A DNA stretch of 64,000 nt from Collybiopsis luxurians FD-317 M1 (GCA_000827265.1 KN834824.1:93841-157840), one strand, 5' to 3'. Shown: positions 23,136-35,672, counted from the stretch's first letter. The notes: generated by a model not told the origin, from the sequence alone. Made by a program: numbers and translations.

Positions 23136-24174
23136 GCTGAGCGGATTCAGGTATACCGAAACCGAGGTGATGGTGGTCCGGGAAGAACTTGGAAACGACA
23201 CGTGACTTCGTATTTCCAGCTTTGACCTAACTCCTTCTCGCACGGCCCTTCTCAGCTCAGCTCAAGTTCTTCTGGCAAGGCTTACAGGACAAGACACTCC
23301 TCATCTTCGCGAAAATGCGGCTCTCCAAATAGCGCAGCACATTTTCGAGACGATCTGGAATAGCCAACTCAATTTGAAGTCAACTACCGAAAATTATCAC
23401 AATCCAAACCGGTATAAGCTTTTCAACGAGGTAAATCAGAATCAGAGTTGACATCATAACCCTCGCAATTCTCTATGCGGTAGGATCCACTAAATAAATA
23501 AATAAATAACAATAAAAATCAAGATATCCATAATCTCTCGCAAGCTCGATACAGAGAATAGATGAGTTGACTGCATCTACTGAGCATCTGCGTCTACTGA
23601 GCATCTGCGTCTTCTCAAGTCGTTCTTCAACCAGAGGGAAAGGCAAGTGTGCTTTCGACTCAAAGATACACGGTGCTATCTCCAATGGCCCGCCCGTGTT
23701 TCTCTTTTGGAGCAATTCACTTTCTTCAACGATTGCCGGGTCTTACTCTCAAGAATGAGTAAAGCCTGGCAATAAAATAGCAAAATACAAACCAAAGCCC
23801 AAGGCACAAACGACTACGAGTGATAACGATGCCAACCTCCATAAGATCAAAGATAACTTAAGGATGCCAAGCCATGTTCAGGAGGTAGGAGCTGGCTGCT
23901 CTCAGACTTAAACAATTAGTCCGTCAAACCTTATTATCTTAAGTGGAGGAAAGCCTTACCCAACAAAATACCAGACACGAATTCATACGATTTGGAATAT
24001 CAAGATACAATTCACAAAATCAAACACATAATTCTGTTTCCCTACGAAAGCCCAGTCAGCTGTACATGACTGGTTTAACCCCATCCCGAAAACAAAGCCC
24101 AGAATCGATGAACAATAAAATTCCTGCTACAGTCTCGCGAGCGAGGTGAGGGAGACACATTTGCAAAAGGCGGC

Positions 24175-24624
24175 TTAAAGGTCGACGGGGACACAGCCAA
24201 TGGAGATGAGAGTACCTGTTGAAGAGTCAGAACCAAGCCAGCAAAGACAAAGTCGATCCATAAAAGTGTCAGCGTACCATGGCTGTTGTCCTCGCAACAG
24301 ACGGCCTGGGCGGAGCTGTAAAAGAATTCGATAAACACCTCGTTGAACACCTTGATAAAGCACGGAAACCTACCAGCTACTGCCACCGGCACCGATAACG
24401 GTGATGGGGTCACAAGTGAGACCGACGAGGACATTCACGTCCTGGAGAACAATGCCGAGGAGACTAAGGACCTTGGTCGCGGCGGCGTCGGTAGCAGGTA
24501 CGACACTGTTGCAGCACTGGACGGGACCAGTGGAGCAGCTGCTGGCGGGCTCATTGCGAGCAGCAGGTGTGGCGGCCGCAAGAGTGGCGAGAGCAACGGA
24601 GACAAAGGCGAGTTTGAACTGCAT
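24175..24624 (-). CDS. Hyd-4: class I hydrophobin (ARNEP subgroup)
   Basis: Exons 24374-24624, 24278-24315 and 24175-24215 give 109 residues. The subgroup with Hyd-6, -9 and -10 is marked by ARNEPASSC after the signal peptide, [13 protein letters not shown] after the CC pair, and a VPVD ending. Here the first Cys is preceded by PASS and followed by STGPVQCC, and exon 3 encodes T-L-I-S-I-G, where GG-L-I-S-I-G is the rule (the exon starts GTACTC rather than GTGGTC). The TATA box at 24704-24709 lies 80 bp upstream. Near-identical to Hyd-6. Confidence 0.96.
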
Positions 24625-25019
24625 GCTTATGAGACGAGTAAGAGTACTAGAACGACGACTGCTGGTTGTTCGAGTGAGGAATCTTGCTCGATTTTGAAGA
24701 GTCTTTATACCTCTCTGACTGAATGCAAGCAGCCCCGATTGTGTAGAAGAGGTCGCCTACCTACACGATGACGCCTTATCTTTGCGTACTCAATCGTTAG
24801 GTCGCCCTCCTGCATTCATCGGTCGACAGAAAATCGAGAAGTTGTGGAGCTCTTGACTGCTGTGGGAGGATCCCTCTTGAACCTTCAATGGAGCAACGAG
24901 TAGGTGGCGTTTTGTGGGTTGGAGAAAATCTTGTTTTGCCGCAAGGACGATTGAGCGGCGGGAAAAGTAAGCCTGAAAGAGGCAGATTGCGGAATTTGCA
25001 GCTTAGACCTCGGGCTGAT

Positions 25020-26487
25020 TGAGAATTAATGTTGCTGCATGACACTTCATCGACAGCTTTCCTGACAGTTACGAAAGTTCCCTGCAAAATGGATGAAATG
25101 AAAGAATATATTCGGAGCATGCGAGTCATCGGTAAGCATTGACTATTATGCGCGCAGTGCCCCTGGATTTAGAACGGCTCCGAGAAGCTAATCCCGTGGC
25201 CTTTGGTGTCTGGAGTCTGCTGCTCTTCGTCATCGACCGAAAACCTGCGTTACCCAAAGCAGGAACTCAAGTTGAATTTCAACCAGCTAAGGATCAGAAG
25301 ATGAATGTATACCCAGGATGTCAAGGTGCTACACAGATTTGGGAGTAAGTTCCGATGTTGCAGAGATTGTCGTCCAAAACATGACGTCCAAAGAGACTCA
25401 TCATCAACGCAAGGAGACATGACATGAACGGTCGGACAATTGTCATCTGTCATGCTTGTTTGTTCCATTGAAAAACGGTACAAAAGACTGACGGAGGTGT
25501 CTAAAGGTGGAACAAGAGCGTTATTCACCGTTCATGGTCCAAAGGGTCCAGGGTACAGGTCAGTGAGGTTTATATTAATACCTTTTTGACGTCAAAAGTC
25601 ATACAGTCTTTTTAGCTCATCAGACAGTGATTTTCTTGAATGTGGGGAAGCGGGATTTGAGAATAAAGAACCCGATCGCTTGGGATACGACTGAAGTGTG
25701 GATTTCGGAAATTCATGAAATAAAGTTCAGTCTTATGTGGCATGCGGACTCGTTCAAGAGTTGAGTTTCTGAATCAAGGTTGTAATGAGCTTCTCATTGG
25801 AGCGCTATGTCGTGGCTGTCACAGTCTAAGAGCTACCTGAGGCTCTTCATCACGACCCAAGCGGTAATCATCACTCCACGGCGTCAGCGGTACTTGCACT
25901 CAGCCGCGAAAGGGTGCGCGGTAATGTAAGTTTCATTGCTGTTCTGTAAACTTGACAGTTGTTGGAGGCCTCGAGTTCAAGGAATCAAGGCTGTTCAAGG
26001 TGTAACCGACAATAGAATCAGCTGAGGGACTCTTAAAAAGCACTAGCGTCGGAGAAGGAAAGGTCAGCCGTGGAACCACTGCAGGCATCCTGGCATGATC
26101 AATTGAGATCGTGAGTGACAGGTGGAAGGGGAGTCCCAGATTGTGAAGCCTCATTAGCTTAGTTCAGGGCGCGGGCCGGACCATTGCCGGAATTTGCGCC
26201 ACGCGCCAGAGGTCAAAGCTGGACATATAAAACCATTTCTGGCTATCAGACAGAATTGCACAAATAATAACCTCAGTCACCAAGTTTACCTCTTATTTAT
26301 TTTTGCTACAAAATTTCTGTGATACACAAACTGACGCAAAAACCAAGAACCTAACGAAAGAACCCAAAAAAGCACGGTCGCCCCAAGACTCCTACGACTA
26401 TTGACAAGTAACAATGACTAAAGGATAGGATTACTACAGCACACAGTTGAGCTCGTGATTGGACCGTCGCGAATGAACGGTAGCTGA
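25020..26487. other. Spacer between Hyd-4 and Hyd-5
   Basis: Collinear with 34200-35672. No conserved coding frame. On the plus strand ACATATAAAACC at 26223-26234 resembles a TATA box and is followed by a C/T-rich leader-like stretch, pointing toward the 3' end of Hyd-5; in the sister copy the box reads ACATAAAAATCC (near 35427). Confidence 0.45.
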
Positions 26488-26942
26488 TTAAAGCTGGACG
26501 GGGACACAGCCAATAGAAATGAGGCCACCTATTTTAACAAACCATCAGTATCTGGGCACGTAGGACAATGATGCGAAGGGCATGAGCGTACCGTGGCTGT
26601 TGTCCTGACAGCAGACAGCCTGAGCAGAGCTTAAGAAAGGGAAGGAATCAGCACTTCGGCAAGCGTTGAAGGTAACGTCGAAACTTACCAGCCACTGCTT
26701 CCAACACCGATGACAGTGATAGGGGAGCAAGTCAGACCAACATCGACGTTCAAGTCCTGGAGGACGATGCCGAGGAGGCCAAGGAGGATGCTCACAGGGG
26801 AGCTGGAGGCACTTTGGACACTCTGGCAGCACTGGATGGGACCAGTGGTGCAGCTGCTGGCTGGTTCGCCTCCACGAGGAGTAGGTGTGGCGACCGCAAG
26901 AGTAGCGAGGGCGGCGGTGACAAAAGCGAATTTGAACTGCAT
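26488..26942 (-). CDS. Hyd-5: class I hydrophobin (PRGGEP subgroup)
   Basis: Exons 26689-26942, 26592-26629 and 26488-26528 give 110 residues. The subgroup with Hyd-7, -8 and -13 carries [10 protein letters not shown]. After CTTGPIQCC come [19 protein letters not shown] and [12 protein letters not shown], then [20 protein letters not shown] and CVPVQL. Intron 1 ends in TCTTAAG, a less usual acceptor shared with no other gene here except as TCTCAAG in Hyd-7 and Hyd-8. The TATA box at 27017-27022 lies 75 bp upstream; a block at 27125-27235 (GGGAGAAGTCGACATTG...) is conserved upstream of Hyd-7 and Hyd-8. Confidence 0.96.
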
Positions 26943-27124
26943 AATGAGTATAGATGGTACTTGAACGACGGCTGGGGTTGTTCGAGTGAAGAATTTGGGT
27001 CGGATTTGAACCTGCTTTTATACCATCCCTTCACTCCTAATGAATACCTCATACTTGCAATACTCTCTGGCCACCCAACCTAACCAACGAGTCTCATTGT
27101 CTTTGCTAATAGAAAAACTGTTCA

Positions 27125-27235
27125 AGTGGAGCAGCAAATGGGAGAAGTCGACATTGGGGTGGAGCTCTTGTGAATTTAAGACGTTCAAACAATGTTGGTG
27201 CCTGGACGTACGTTCATCGAAAACGAGGCGATCGG
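27125..27235 (-). promoter_or_regulatory. Conserved upstream block of the PRGGEP hydrophobins
   Basis: About 110 bp, centred roughly 240 bp upstream of the Hyd-5 start, with GTGGAGCA(G/A)CAAA(T/C)GGGAG and TCGACATTG(G/A)GGTGGAGC. The same block lies at 36305-36415 (Hyd-7) and 41805-41915 (Hyd-8). Hyd-2 and Hyd-3 keep only a GAAGTGGAGC remnant. Confidence 0.5.
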
Positions 27236-27964
27236 ACATATGGGCATCTAATGACGTTAATGGACTAATGAACTCAGTTGCGGGAAGGACTTAAATTCCT
27301 ATTGAAAGTTTTGACAGATCTCGCTGTAAAATTACTGAATCGCCCCATATCCGGAGTACAAAGAACACTAGGAGTTTCGTCTTCTTCCTCGGCGGGTTTT
27401 CATCGAAAATCATCGAAATAGTAATCCGAACGCTGTCCGGGTGATAGATTAACGGTAATGCAAAACATCCGAGTGCGCAGACTCAGATGTGACAGTTTTG
27501 CCACACGCATGCCTCATTAAACCCGACTTCCCCGGCATGACATTCAAGGTAAGTATTTCTGTCGCTCGTTTGAGGAGTCGCTGGTCATAAGGTACTTAGC
27601 ATAGAAAGAGTTTCGGAACTACTTCCTATCATCTTGCATTCCCCACGTCGTCCATCTGTTTTGTTCAGGGCAGGACTTAAAATATGTATGCATTCCATCT
27701 GACAAAATTCCGATTGCTTGGCTTTGCAAACTCTGAAAATACTCCCTCGCCAGTCGTGGGGATAGATTCAATTGGAGAAATTCCTTGGGGTATAGATCAA
27801 AGTGGCTTTGCCAAAAAGTCGAAGCTTCGTGAGCCGCAGCGCGAGGGAGAGGTTCCTACTAGAACACACTGGCGATATAACTCCTGAGGTTTCCATATTT
27901 ATGGTATCTAACTGTTACTATTTTTAACCTGTGTTTAGAACTTGCAAGCAAGATCACTGAGCCT

Positions 27965-28055
27965 GCACAGTTGGATGAGGGAGATGAAGATGGGGAGGGG
28001 GAAGAGGAGGGGGAGGGGGAAGAGGAGGGGGAAGGGGATGAAGAAGGGGAAGAGG
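27965..28055. repeat. GGGGA/GGGGGAAGAGGA purine-rich microsatellite
   Basis: Low-complexity purine run just after the right edge of the segmental copy. It creates an artefactual Ser/Pro-repeat frame on the minus strand. Confidence 0.8.
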
Positions 28056-28242
28056 AAGCAGCAGATGGTGATAATGTATGTACCTCCATTTTGCCCTTCC
28101 GTTGCTAATTCCTCCCTGTTCAGCTGGTCATTGAAGATGTAACTCAAGACTCCAAGAAGACTCACAAGAAGTGAATAGCCAGCACCTCTCAAAGGAGACT
28201 TCAAATTCCCTCAGTGCCTACAAAGTCATCATCCACTACATG

Positions 28243-28964
28243 CTCCCAGTTAGTGTTGCCGCGGCTCGGCTAGCCGCAAGTCGACTCACCTAGCCGCGGC
28301 TCTCACGCTCAGCCGGCTCGATAGCCGGAATGAGCCAACTTGAAAAAGCTTTAGCCGACTTGAGCTGGGGTCAAGCCGACTTCAAGCTGCCTAGCCGGAT
28401 GCAAAAAGCCCTTCAAAATCAATGTAGAATATTTCTACAATGATTGTGAAATACAATAAGGGCGCAAGTGAACAAAAAGTACGGGGTGCTAAGCCTCGAA
28501 TGTGTTTAGCGGATGCTGTGGACCGACATAGTTACGTTGCCTGATGTAATGACGTGAGTGACGTGCGACAGTGCTTGGATACCGTAGTGATGTGGCAAAA
28601 TTCTCTCAAATTGGCCCGTAATTTGAATGCAGTCTCAAAATGCGAGTTGATTATAAGTTGTAGCTGTATTTTTTGCAGGAAAGTACTTTGATACACATAT
28701 TGAATATCCATGCAGTTTTCAGTAGAAGCAAAGACTACTGCAAGAAAGGGTCTTCAGTGAATTTCTGGATGATTGTAAGGCGATTGACAGTCAAGCCGGT
28801 AGGAGTCGACTGTGAGCCAGCTCCAAGCCGCAATATTCCGCTTGGAGCCGTGGGAAGCTGGCTCACATGAGGGCGCCCGCCGGCTGACCGGCTCGGCTCC
28901 AGCCCCTGATCGGCTCCGGCTATTAGCCGGCTTATTCGCGAGTCGCGGCAACAGTACTCCCAGT
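28243..28964. mobile_element. Non-autonomous hAT-like element with 8-bp target duplication
   Basis: The element spans 28251-28956 (706 bp). It is flanked on both sides by CTCCCAGT (28243-28250 and 28957-28964), an 8-bp target-site duplication as made by hAT transposases. Terminal inverted repeats: TAGTGTTGCCGCGGCTCG on the left and, reverse-complemented, TACTGTTGCCGCGACTCG on the right (16 of 18 identical). Subterminal regions are packed with AGCCG/CGGCT motifs in both orientations, also typical of hAT ends. No transposase is encoded, so it would depend on a partner in trans. Confidence 0.85.
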
Positions 28965-29354
28965 CATGTCCTCGAGATAAAGCCCACCTGAGCCTACAGG
29001 CGCTCACTCGGTTAGCAAAATGGTTGTCCCTGCTATCCCTGCACTCATGCAGTAGTTGCATATTATTCATAATAGTTATTGTTCAGTCACTGCAAGAACC
29101 TTGGAAAGCAACAAAAGCTTCTGACCAGGAGGTGTATGATCCAATCAAGTCTGAGGCTTAATGCCAGGGTTTGAACAGCAATAGTATCAGACGGCATCCA
29201 TCAGATGTGACTCTCAGGGCAATGTCGTCTTCAAGCTGAGTTTCATGGACATCAGGGATCTCGATAGGCTCATCAACTTTGTCAGTATGGCTAACTTGCT
29301 TGGCGTGATTGTCTCTTCCTGACAAGCAAGAGACAGGGTTTGATGCTCAATATC

Positions 29355-29790
29355 TCATTCAATTGGAGTCCAGAATAACAAATGAAATTTGTGAGACATG
29401 AAATGATCATCCAACCCTAACAGGTATGTACAAACCTGCTGGGATGATAATTCTTGTTGACTAATGATAGCATACACACACTTCTGTAGTAATTGCTTTG
29501 CTTTCAGTATTATTGGTGTATCTGCCAGATTGACATCCCAGAGCTTAACAATTGCACACTCGAGAGCAGCATAAGCAACATGAGTCTTCAATTGAGACTT
29601 GGTATTATAGTTGGTTATGTAGTACAAAACTGCTTTCGCAGATGCCCCAGATCTGATGGACTTGATATCCATATTGCATATCATAGTTTCATTGAAACTA
29701 TTTATGAGCCCATCAAAACATCAAAGTGTTAACTCCCCAGTTTCAGGGTCAAAAACACTAACTCCTCAATAGTTCTCAGTCCCAAGTCCA
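29355..29790 (-). pseudogene. Relic of a Helitron helicase-like (Rep/Hel) gene
   Basis: The minus-strand frame 29355-29684 reads CNMDIKSIRSGASAKAVLYY, then ITNYNTKSQLKTHVAYAALE, then LLQKCVYAIISQQELSSQQV and DDHFMSHKFHLLFWT. These are landmarks I associate with the Helitron helicase-like domain of Agaricomycete Helitrons. Upstream the same frame continues as DPETGELTL, then a stop, then CFDGLINSFNET, so the reading frame is broken. Only about 140 codons remain; no replication-initiator or PIF1 helicase motifs were found nearby. A dead fragment in the transposon island. Confidence 0.8.
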
Positions 29791-29799
29791 AACCTACAT

Positions 29800-32465
29800 T
29801 CCTGGCAAAACACATATGGCCCAACCACAAAACACATCTGACCAGTGCAAAAATTAAGTTTGACAGGCCAAACTGTCAAAATTGTATTGGTTAATTTGAT
29901 CAATCTCTATTCAGTATCTACATGAAAGTATAATTGTCAATGTTCATTATAATAAATGGTAGGGGGAAGACATAAGTATATGTTTATAACAGCAGTATCA
30001 CTTCAGTCCAACTGGGATTTGAGAAAAAAGCACATAGGTGCAGTAGCACACATACACAATAGAAAGAGCATGGGACTTCAAACTGCATTCCAGTATAACT
30101 GCTGTCTGCTGCAGATGCACCTGAATGCACTGGGATGGAGTTGCTGTTAGTAGCATCTCAAGCAGCATTTCAAAGCTACAATTCAGTACAGGAGCTTTCA
30201 GTTGCTGTTTCCAAGTTCTGCCATTTGCTGCAGAAGCATCTGAGCCCAGTAGCATGGGGCTGCTGCTGCCATCATCACATATCAAGCAGCAACCCATACC
30301 TGTTGCTATTATCCTCACCAGCATCTCAATGCAGTAGCTTTTAATTTGTACATAAAAAGTTTCTAGCAGCATGCTGTTGCTACTGAGTCAAACTCACTGA
30401 TACTTAGTGCAGCAGCATTGAGTTGCATTTATAGATTAAATCACAGTGCCTTACTAAGTTGCCATCAGATACTGCATGAGCATCAAATATAAGTTATAAC
30501 AACCCCTGAAGGCAGTGAGAATTTATTATAATACTAACCTATGATGATTGGACTGGTAAAGAGAATTTTGATTGTAGACAGTTCATGGAAATTTTTTGAA
30601 TGTAAAAATTATGGTCAAGTGAAATGAAATTACAATATTCAAGTTGGCTGGCCGTGACCTGTCTACAATCAAAATATTTACATACAGACTATATCAAGAT
30701 TGTCAGGAAATATAAGTGATTTGAAGGGTAAATGCCATTACCCTCAGGTGCTGTTACAAGTACAAGAGCATCTACTTGCAGCAGCTTCTGAGGGCAACCT
30801 GGATATCTCTACAATCAAGTCTATAAACAAAGGTTTGAGAGTAGCTGCACTCTGGACCTATTAGAGCAATTGACAGAGGTCTATCAATGGCAAGGCTATT
30901 TGAGAATTTTTTACAGCAACTAAAACCTGTTGCACCCAAGTGCTATTGCAGACAAATGCAGTAGCATTGGAATGCTGTTTAGGATATGTTACAGTATCAA
31001 CTTCATGCTACTGTACTCAAGTACTATTGCAGATAAATGGGGTAGCACCAGAATGCTGTTTAGCATATCTTTTATACTTGGGGGATGTGGGCCATCGCGC
31101 TGCGCACGCGGCATCTACGAGTCCGAATGCTTATACTGACATACAAGTTTGGAATACTATTGCTTACCCACAAGTCAGCCACCCTCTGGTACTCGGCCAT
31201 TTTGTACCTGTTGGATCCTACACATTCAGATACATAGTGAGAGTGTAGTAATACAAAAGAGGAGCTTCGAGTGAAGCTCTAGCCAGGGTTTGACACTAAG
31301 TGGGTGGGATAGTTGATCAGATACCCTTTCGGGATAGCCAAAAAATGTTATTTCCTAAGGGAGATTCTCAGGTGTTTGCCCTTTACCACTGTTCTCTCGA
31401 TGACAGGAACAGCGAAGATGACAGGAAGAGAATGACAGCCAAGTGATGGAGAATAAATGTCAAGAAGCGGCGACGTAGCAAAGAGAAAGAAAAAAAAAGG
31501 TAAAAATTAAAGGGAGCAGGAGAAAGGGCAATAAGAGGGGAGGGTGCACGGAGGTACATGAGAAAGCACAGAGGGAAGCGGAGGAAGGAGATTGTGGTGG
31601 TTGGAAAGTCAAACAAATAATGCAAGTCACAAAAGTGACAAGTCCAAATATAGGGATAAAATTCGATATATCGAGCTGTGAAAGACCATGGGAAAATGGT
31701 CAAGTCCCCTTGCAAGACGATTCCTCCATTACATTCCAGACTCATAAATAGCACTTCCATGCTTCTGCACTTGAGTATCATTGCAGACAAATGCAGTACC
31801 ACCAGAATGCCATTTATAGTAGCAACTCTGTGCTGAAGCACAAGGCTTTTTGTTCATGAAAATTTCAACAGCAGTTGAGGTCTATTGCATTCAGCAGCTA
31901 TTGCAGACCTGTTGCAGACTATAGCACCTGCATTACAATGCTGCTTCAGATGTATTTATAATAGTATCTCAATACTTTTGCACTCAAATGCAACTATAGT
32001 TTGAGCGTTATTCAGCAGAGCCTATTAGTATATTCTGCAGTTTCAGCATTCGGCAGCTCTCCCATTCCATCTCTCTTGAGATGCTACTGCAATTATATAT
32101 ATAAGTATTACAGTTGTATTATTGTTAATATAAATGTCAAAAATTTGGCTGGTTAAACCAGATTTTTGTACCGGTCAGATGTATTTTTTGATCAGGGTGT
32201 ATGTGTTTTGACAGCCTGTCATGATCTCCCTATCCAACATGCGCAGACACTGTAAAAGATAGACGATTCATGAGGGCTGGGCAGTTAAAGAGAGTAGAGA
32301 CTCGGGAAAACAATTTTGGAGGGTCCTACTAATCAATGACTAAGCGACAGATAAGAGTGACAGATAAGACCAAAAAGGAAAGAATGATCGGTGGCAGTTT
32401 TGACCGGACTCTGAGATTGAAAATCATCCACCTCTAAAACCCACTACTTAAAAGTAGCGGGAGTT
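29800..32465. repeat. AT-rich island with degenerate GCAGTAGCAT-type repeats
   Basis: Scattered degenerate tandem units of roughly 70-80 bp containing CTATTGCAGACAAATGCAGTAGCA and GAATGCTGTTTA (clear at 30940-31075 and again near 31770-31830), plus many AGCAGCAT/GCTGCTG words (30100-30420). They resemble the minisatellite at 1180-2130 in style. The minus-strand frame 31383-31841 is low-complexity hydrophobic and I do not believe it is a gene. Confidence 0.55.
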
Positions 32466-33356
32466 CTACCAGCAAGGCTTACAGGACAAGACTCTCCTCA
32501 TCTTCGGGAAGATGCGGCTCTCCAAAGAACGCAGCACATTTTCGAGACGATCTGGAATAGCCAACCCAATTTGAACTCGATTACTCAAAATTACCAAAAT
32601 CCAAACCGGTATAAGCTTTTTCAACGAGGTAAATCAGATCCGGAGTTGACATTATAACCCTCGCAATTCTTTATGCCGCGGGATTCACTGAAAAAAAATC
32701 AAAAATAACAACAAAAGTCAAGAGATCCATATTCTCTCGCAAGCTCGATACAGAGAATAGATGAGTTGACTGCATCTACTGAGCATCTGCGTCTTCTCAA
32801 GTCGTTCTTCAACCAGAGGGAAAGGCAAGTGTGCTTTCGACTCAAAGATACACGGTGCTATCTCCAATGGCCCGCCCGTGTTTCTCTTTTGGAGCAATTT
32901 ACTTTCTTCAATGATTGCCGGGCCTTACTCTCAAGAATGTGTAAAGCCCGGCAATAAAATAGCAAAACACAAACCGAAGCCCAAGGCACAAACGACTACG
33001 AGTGATAACGATGCCAACCTCCATAAGATTAAAGATAACTCAAAGATGCCAAGCCATGTTCAGGAGGTAGGAGCTGGCTGCTCTCGGATTTAAACAACTA
33101 GTTCGTCAAACCTTATTATCTTAAGAGGAGGAAAGCCTTGCCCCACAAAATACCAGACACAAATTCATATGATTTGGAATATCAAGATACAATTCACAAA
33201 ATCAAACACATAATTCTGTTTCCCTACGAAAGCCCAGTCAGCTGTACATGACTGGTTTAACCCCATCCCGAAAACAAAGCCCGGAATCGACGAGCAATAA
33301 AATTCCTGCTACGGTCTCGCGAGCGAGGTGAGGGAGACACATTCGCAAAGGGCGGC

Positions 33357-33806
33357 TTAGAGGTCGACGGGGACACAGCCGATGGAGATGAGACCACCTG
33401 TGGAAGAGTCAGACCCAAGCCGGCAAAGACAAAATCAATCCAGAAATGAATGAGCGCACCGTGGCTGTTGTCCTCGCAGCAGACGGCCTGGGCGGAGCTG
33501 TAAAAGAATTCGATAAACACCTCGTTCAGCATCTCGATAAAACACGAAAACCTACCAGCCACTGCCTCCGACACCGATAACGGTGATGGGGTCACAAGTG
33601 AGACCGACGAGGACGTTCACATCCTGGAGAACAATGCCGAGAAGACCAAGAACCTTGGTCGCGGAAGCGTCAGTAGCGGGTACGACGCTGTTGCAGCACT
33701 GGACGGGACCAGTGGTGCAGCTGCTGGCGGGCTCATTGCGAGCAGCAGGTGTGGCGGCCGCAAGAGTGGCGAGAGCAACGGAGACAAAGGCGAGTTTGAA
33801 CTGCAT
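33357..33806 (-). CDS. Hyd-6: class I hydrophobin (ARNEP subgroup)
   Basis: Exons 33556-33806, 33460-33497 and 33357-33397 give 109 residues. It differs from its twin Hyd-4 by CTTGPVQCC (not CSTG), [25 protein letters not shown], and GGLISIG in exon 3. The intron 2 donor is GTGCGC, where most others have GTACGC. The TATA box at 33886-33891 lies 80 bp upstream. The acceptor of intron 1 is TTTTACAG. Confidence 0.96.
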
Positions 33807-35672
33807 GCTTATGAGACGAGTAAGAGTACTAGAACGACGACTGCTGGTTGTTCGAGTGAGGAATCTTGCTCGATTTTGAAGGGCCTTTATACCTCTCTGA
33901 CTGAATGCAAGCAGCCCCGATTGCGTAGAAGAGGTCGCCTACCTACACGATGACGCCTTATCTTTGCGTACTCAATCGTTAGGTCGCCCTTTTGCATTCA
34001 TCGGTCGACAGACAATCGAGAAGTTGTGGAGCTCTTGACTGCTGTGGGAGGATCCCTCTTGAACCTTCAATGGAGCAACGAGTAGGTGGCGTTTTGTGGG
34101 TTGGAGAAAATCTTGTTTTGCCGCAAGGACGATTGAGCGGCGGGAAAAGTGAGCCTGAAAGAGGTAGATTACGGAATTTGAAGCTTAGACCTCGGGCTGA
34201 TTGAGAATCAATGTTGCTGCATGACACTTCATCGACAGCTTTCCTGACAGCTACGAAAGTTCGCTGCAAAATAGATGAGATGAAAGAATATATTCGGAGC
34301 ACGCGAGTGGTTGGTAAGCATTGACTATTATGCGCGTAATGCCCCTGGCTTGAGAACGGCTCCGAGAAGCTGGATTGTACGATTTACGAATCCCGTGGCC
34401 TTTGGTATCTGCAATCTGCTGCTCTTCGTCATCGACCGATCCTGTGTTACCCAAAGCAGGAGCTCGAGTTGACTTTCAGGCAGCTAAGGATCAGAAGATA
34501 GATGTGTACCCAGGATGTCAACGTGCCACACAGATTTGGGTCTAAGTTCCGGTATAGCAGAGATTGTCGTTAAAAACATGACACCCAAAGAGACTCATCA
34601 TCAATGCGATGACATGAATGGACGGACAATTATCATCTGTCATTCTTGTTTGTTCCATTGAAAGACGGTACAAAACACTGACGGAGGTGTCTAAAGGTAG
34701 AATAAGAACGTTATTCACTGTTCATGGTCAAAAGGGTCCAGGGTACAGGTCAGTGAGGTTTATATTAATTACCTTTTTGACGTCAAAAGTCGTGCAGCCT
34801 TTTTAGCTCTTCAGACAATGACTTTCTGAATGTGCGGAAGCGGGGTTTGAGAATAAAGAACCCGGTCGCTTGCAATATGACTGAAGCGTGAAATTCATGA
34901 AATAAAGTTCGGTCTTCTGTAGCATGTGGACTCGTTCAAGAGTTGAGCTTCTGAATCAAGTTTGCGATGAGCTTCTCACCAGTTCTTGGAGCGCTATGTC
35001 GTAGCTGTCACAGTCTAAGAGCTACCTGAGGCTCTTCATCACGACCCAAGCGGTAATCATCATTCCACGGCGTCAGCGGTACTTGCACTTCGCCGCGAAG
35101 AGGTGCGCGGTAATGTAAGTTTCATCGTTGTTCTATCATCAGATCAAAAAGCCCGTACACTTGTCAGTTGTTGGAGGCCTCGAGTTCAAGGCTGTTCAAG
35201 GTGTAACCGACAATAGAATCAGCTGAGGGAAAGCACTAGCGTCGGAGAAGGAAAGGTCAGCCGTAGCACCACTGCAGACATCCTGTCATGGTCAATTGAG
35301 ATCGTGAGTAACAGGCGGAAGGGGGAGTCCCAGATTGTAAAGCCTCATTAGCTCAGTTCAGGGGTGTAGAACAGGGGCCGCACCATTGCCGGAATTTGCG
35401 CCATGTGCCATAGGTCAAAGCTGGACATAAAAATCCATTTCTGGCGATCAGACAGAATGCACAATAATCTCAGTCACCAAGTTGGTCTGTTATTTATTTT
35501 TGCTACAAAATTTCTGTAATACACAAACGCACACAAAGACCAGGAACCAAAACAAAAGACCCTAAAAAGCACAGTCGCCCAAAACTCCTTACGACTATAG
35601 ACAAGTAACAATGACGAAAGGATAGCACTACTATAGCAGACAATTGGACCGTCGCGAATGAATGTTGGCCGA

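Larger units (their letters stand above)
23275..27888. repeat. Segmental duplication 2, copy 1 (Hyd-4 + Hyd-5 block)
   Basis: A 4.6-kb block collinear with 32471-37008. It starts at AAGGCTTACAGGACAAGAC and ends at GGCGATATAACTCC(T/C)GAGG. Both hydrophobin genes, their promoters and all spacers are included, with only small indels between copies. The first 1.3 kb or so recurs a third time at 54670-56035. Confidence 0.93.

Noticed and set aside
23275..23430. Possible coding fragment (AQHIFETIWNSQLNL...) repeated at 23.3, 32.5 and 54.7 kb
   Set aside because: The frame is broken in two of the three copies and no family is recognised; it is treated as part of the duplicated non-coding block.
27859..28089. 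Ser/Pro-repeat protein on minus strand
   Set aside because: It is the translation of a GGGGA-type purine microsatellite.
31383..31841. 152-codon minus-strand hydrophobic frame
   Set aside because: Low-complexity purine-rich DNA in the AT-rich island; no motif or conserved neighbour.
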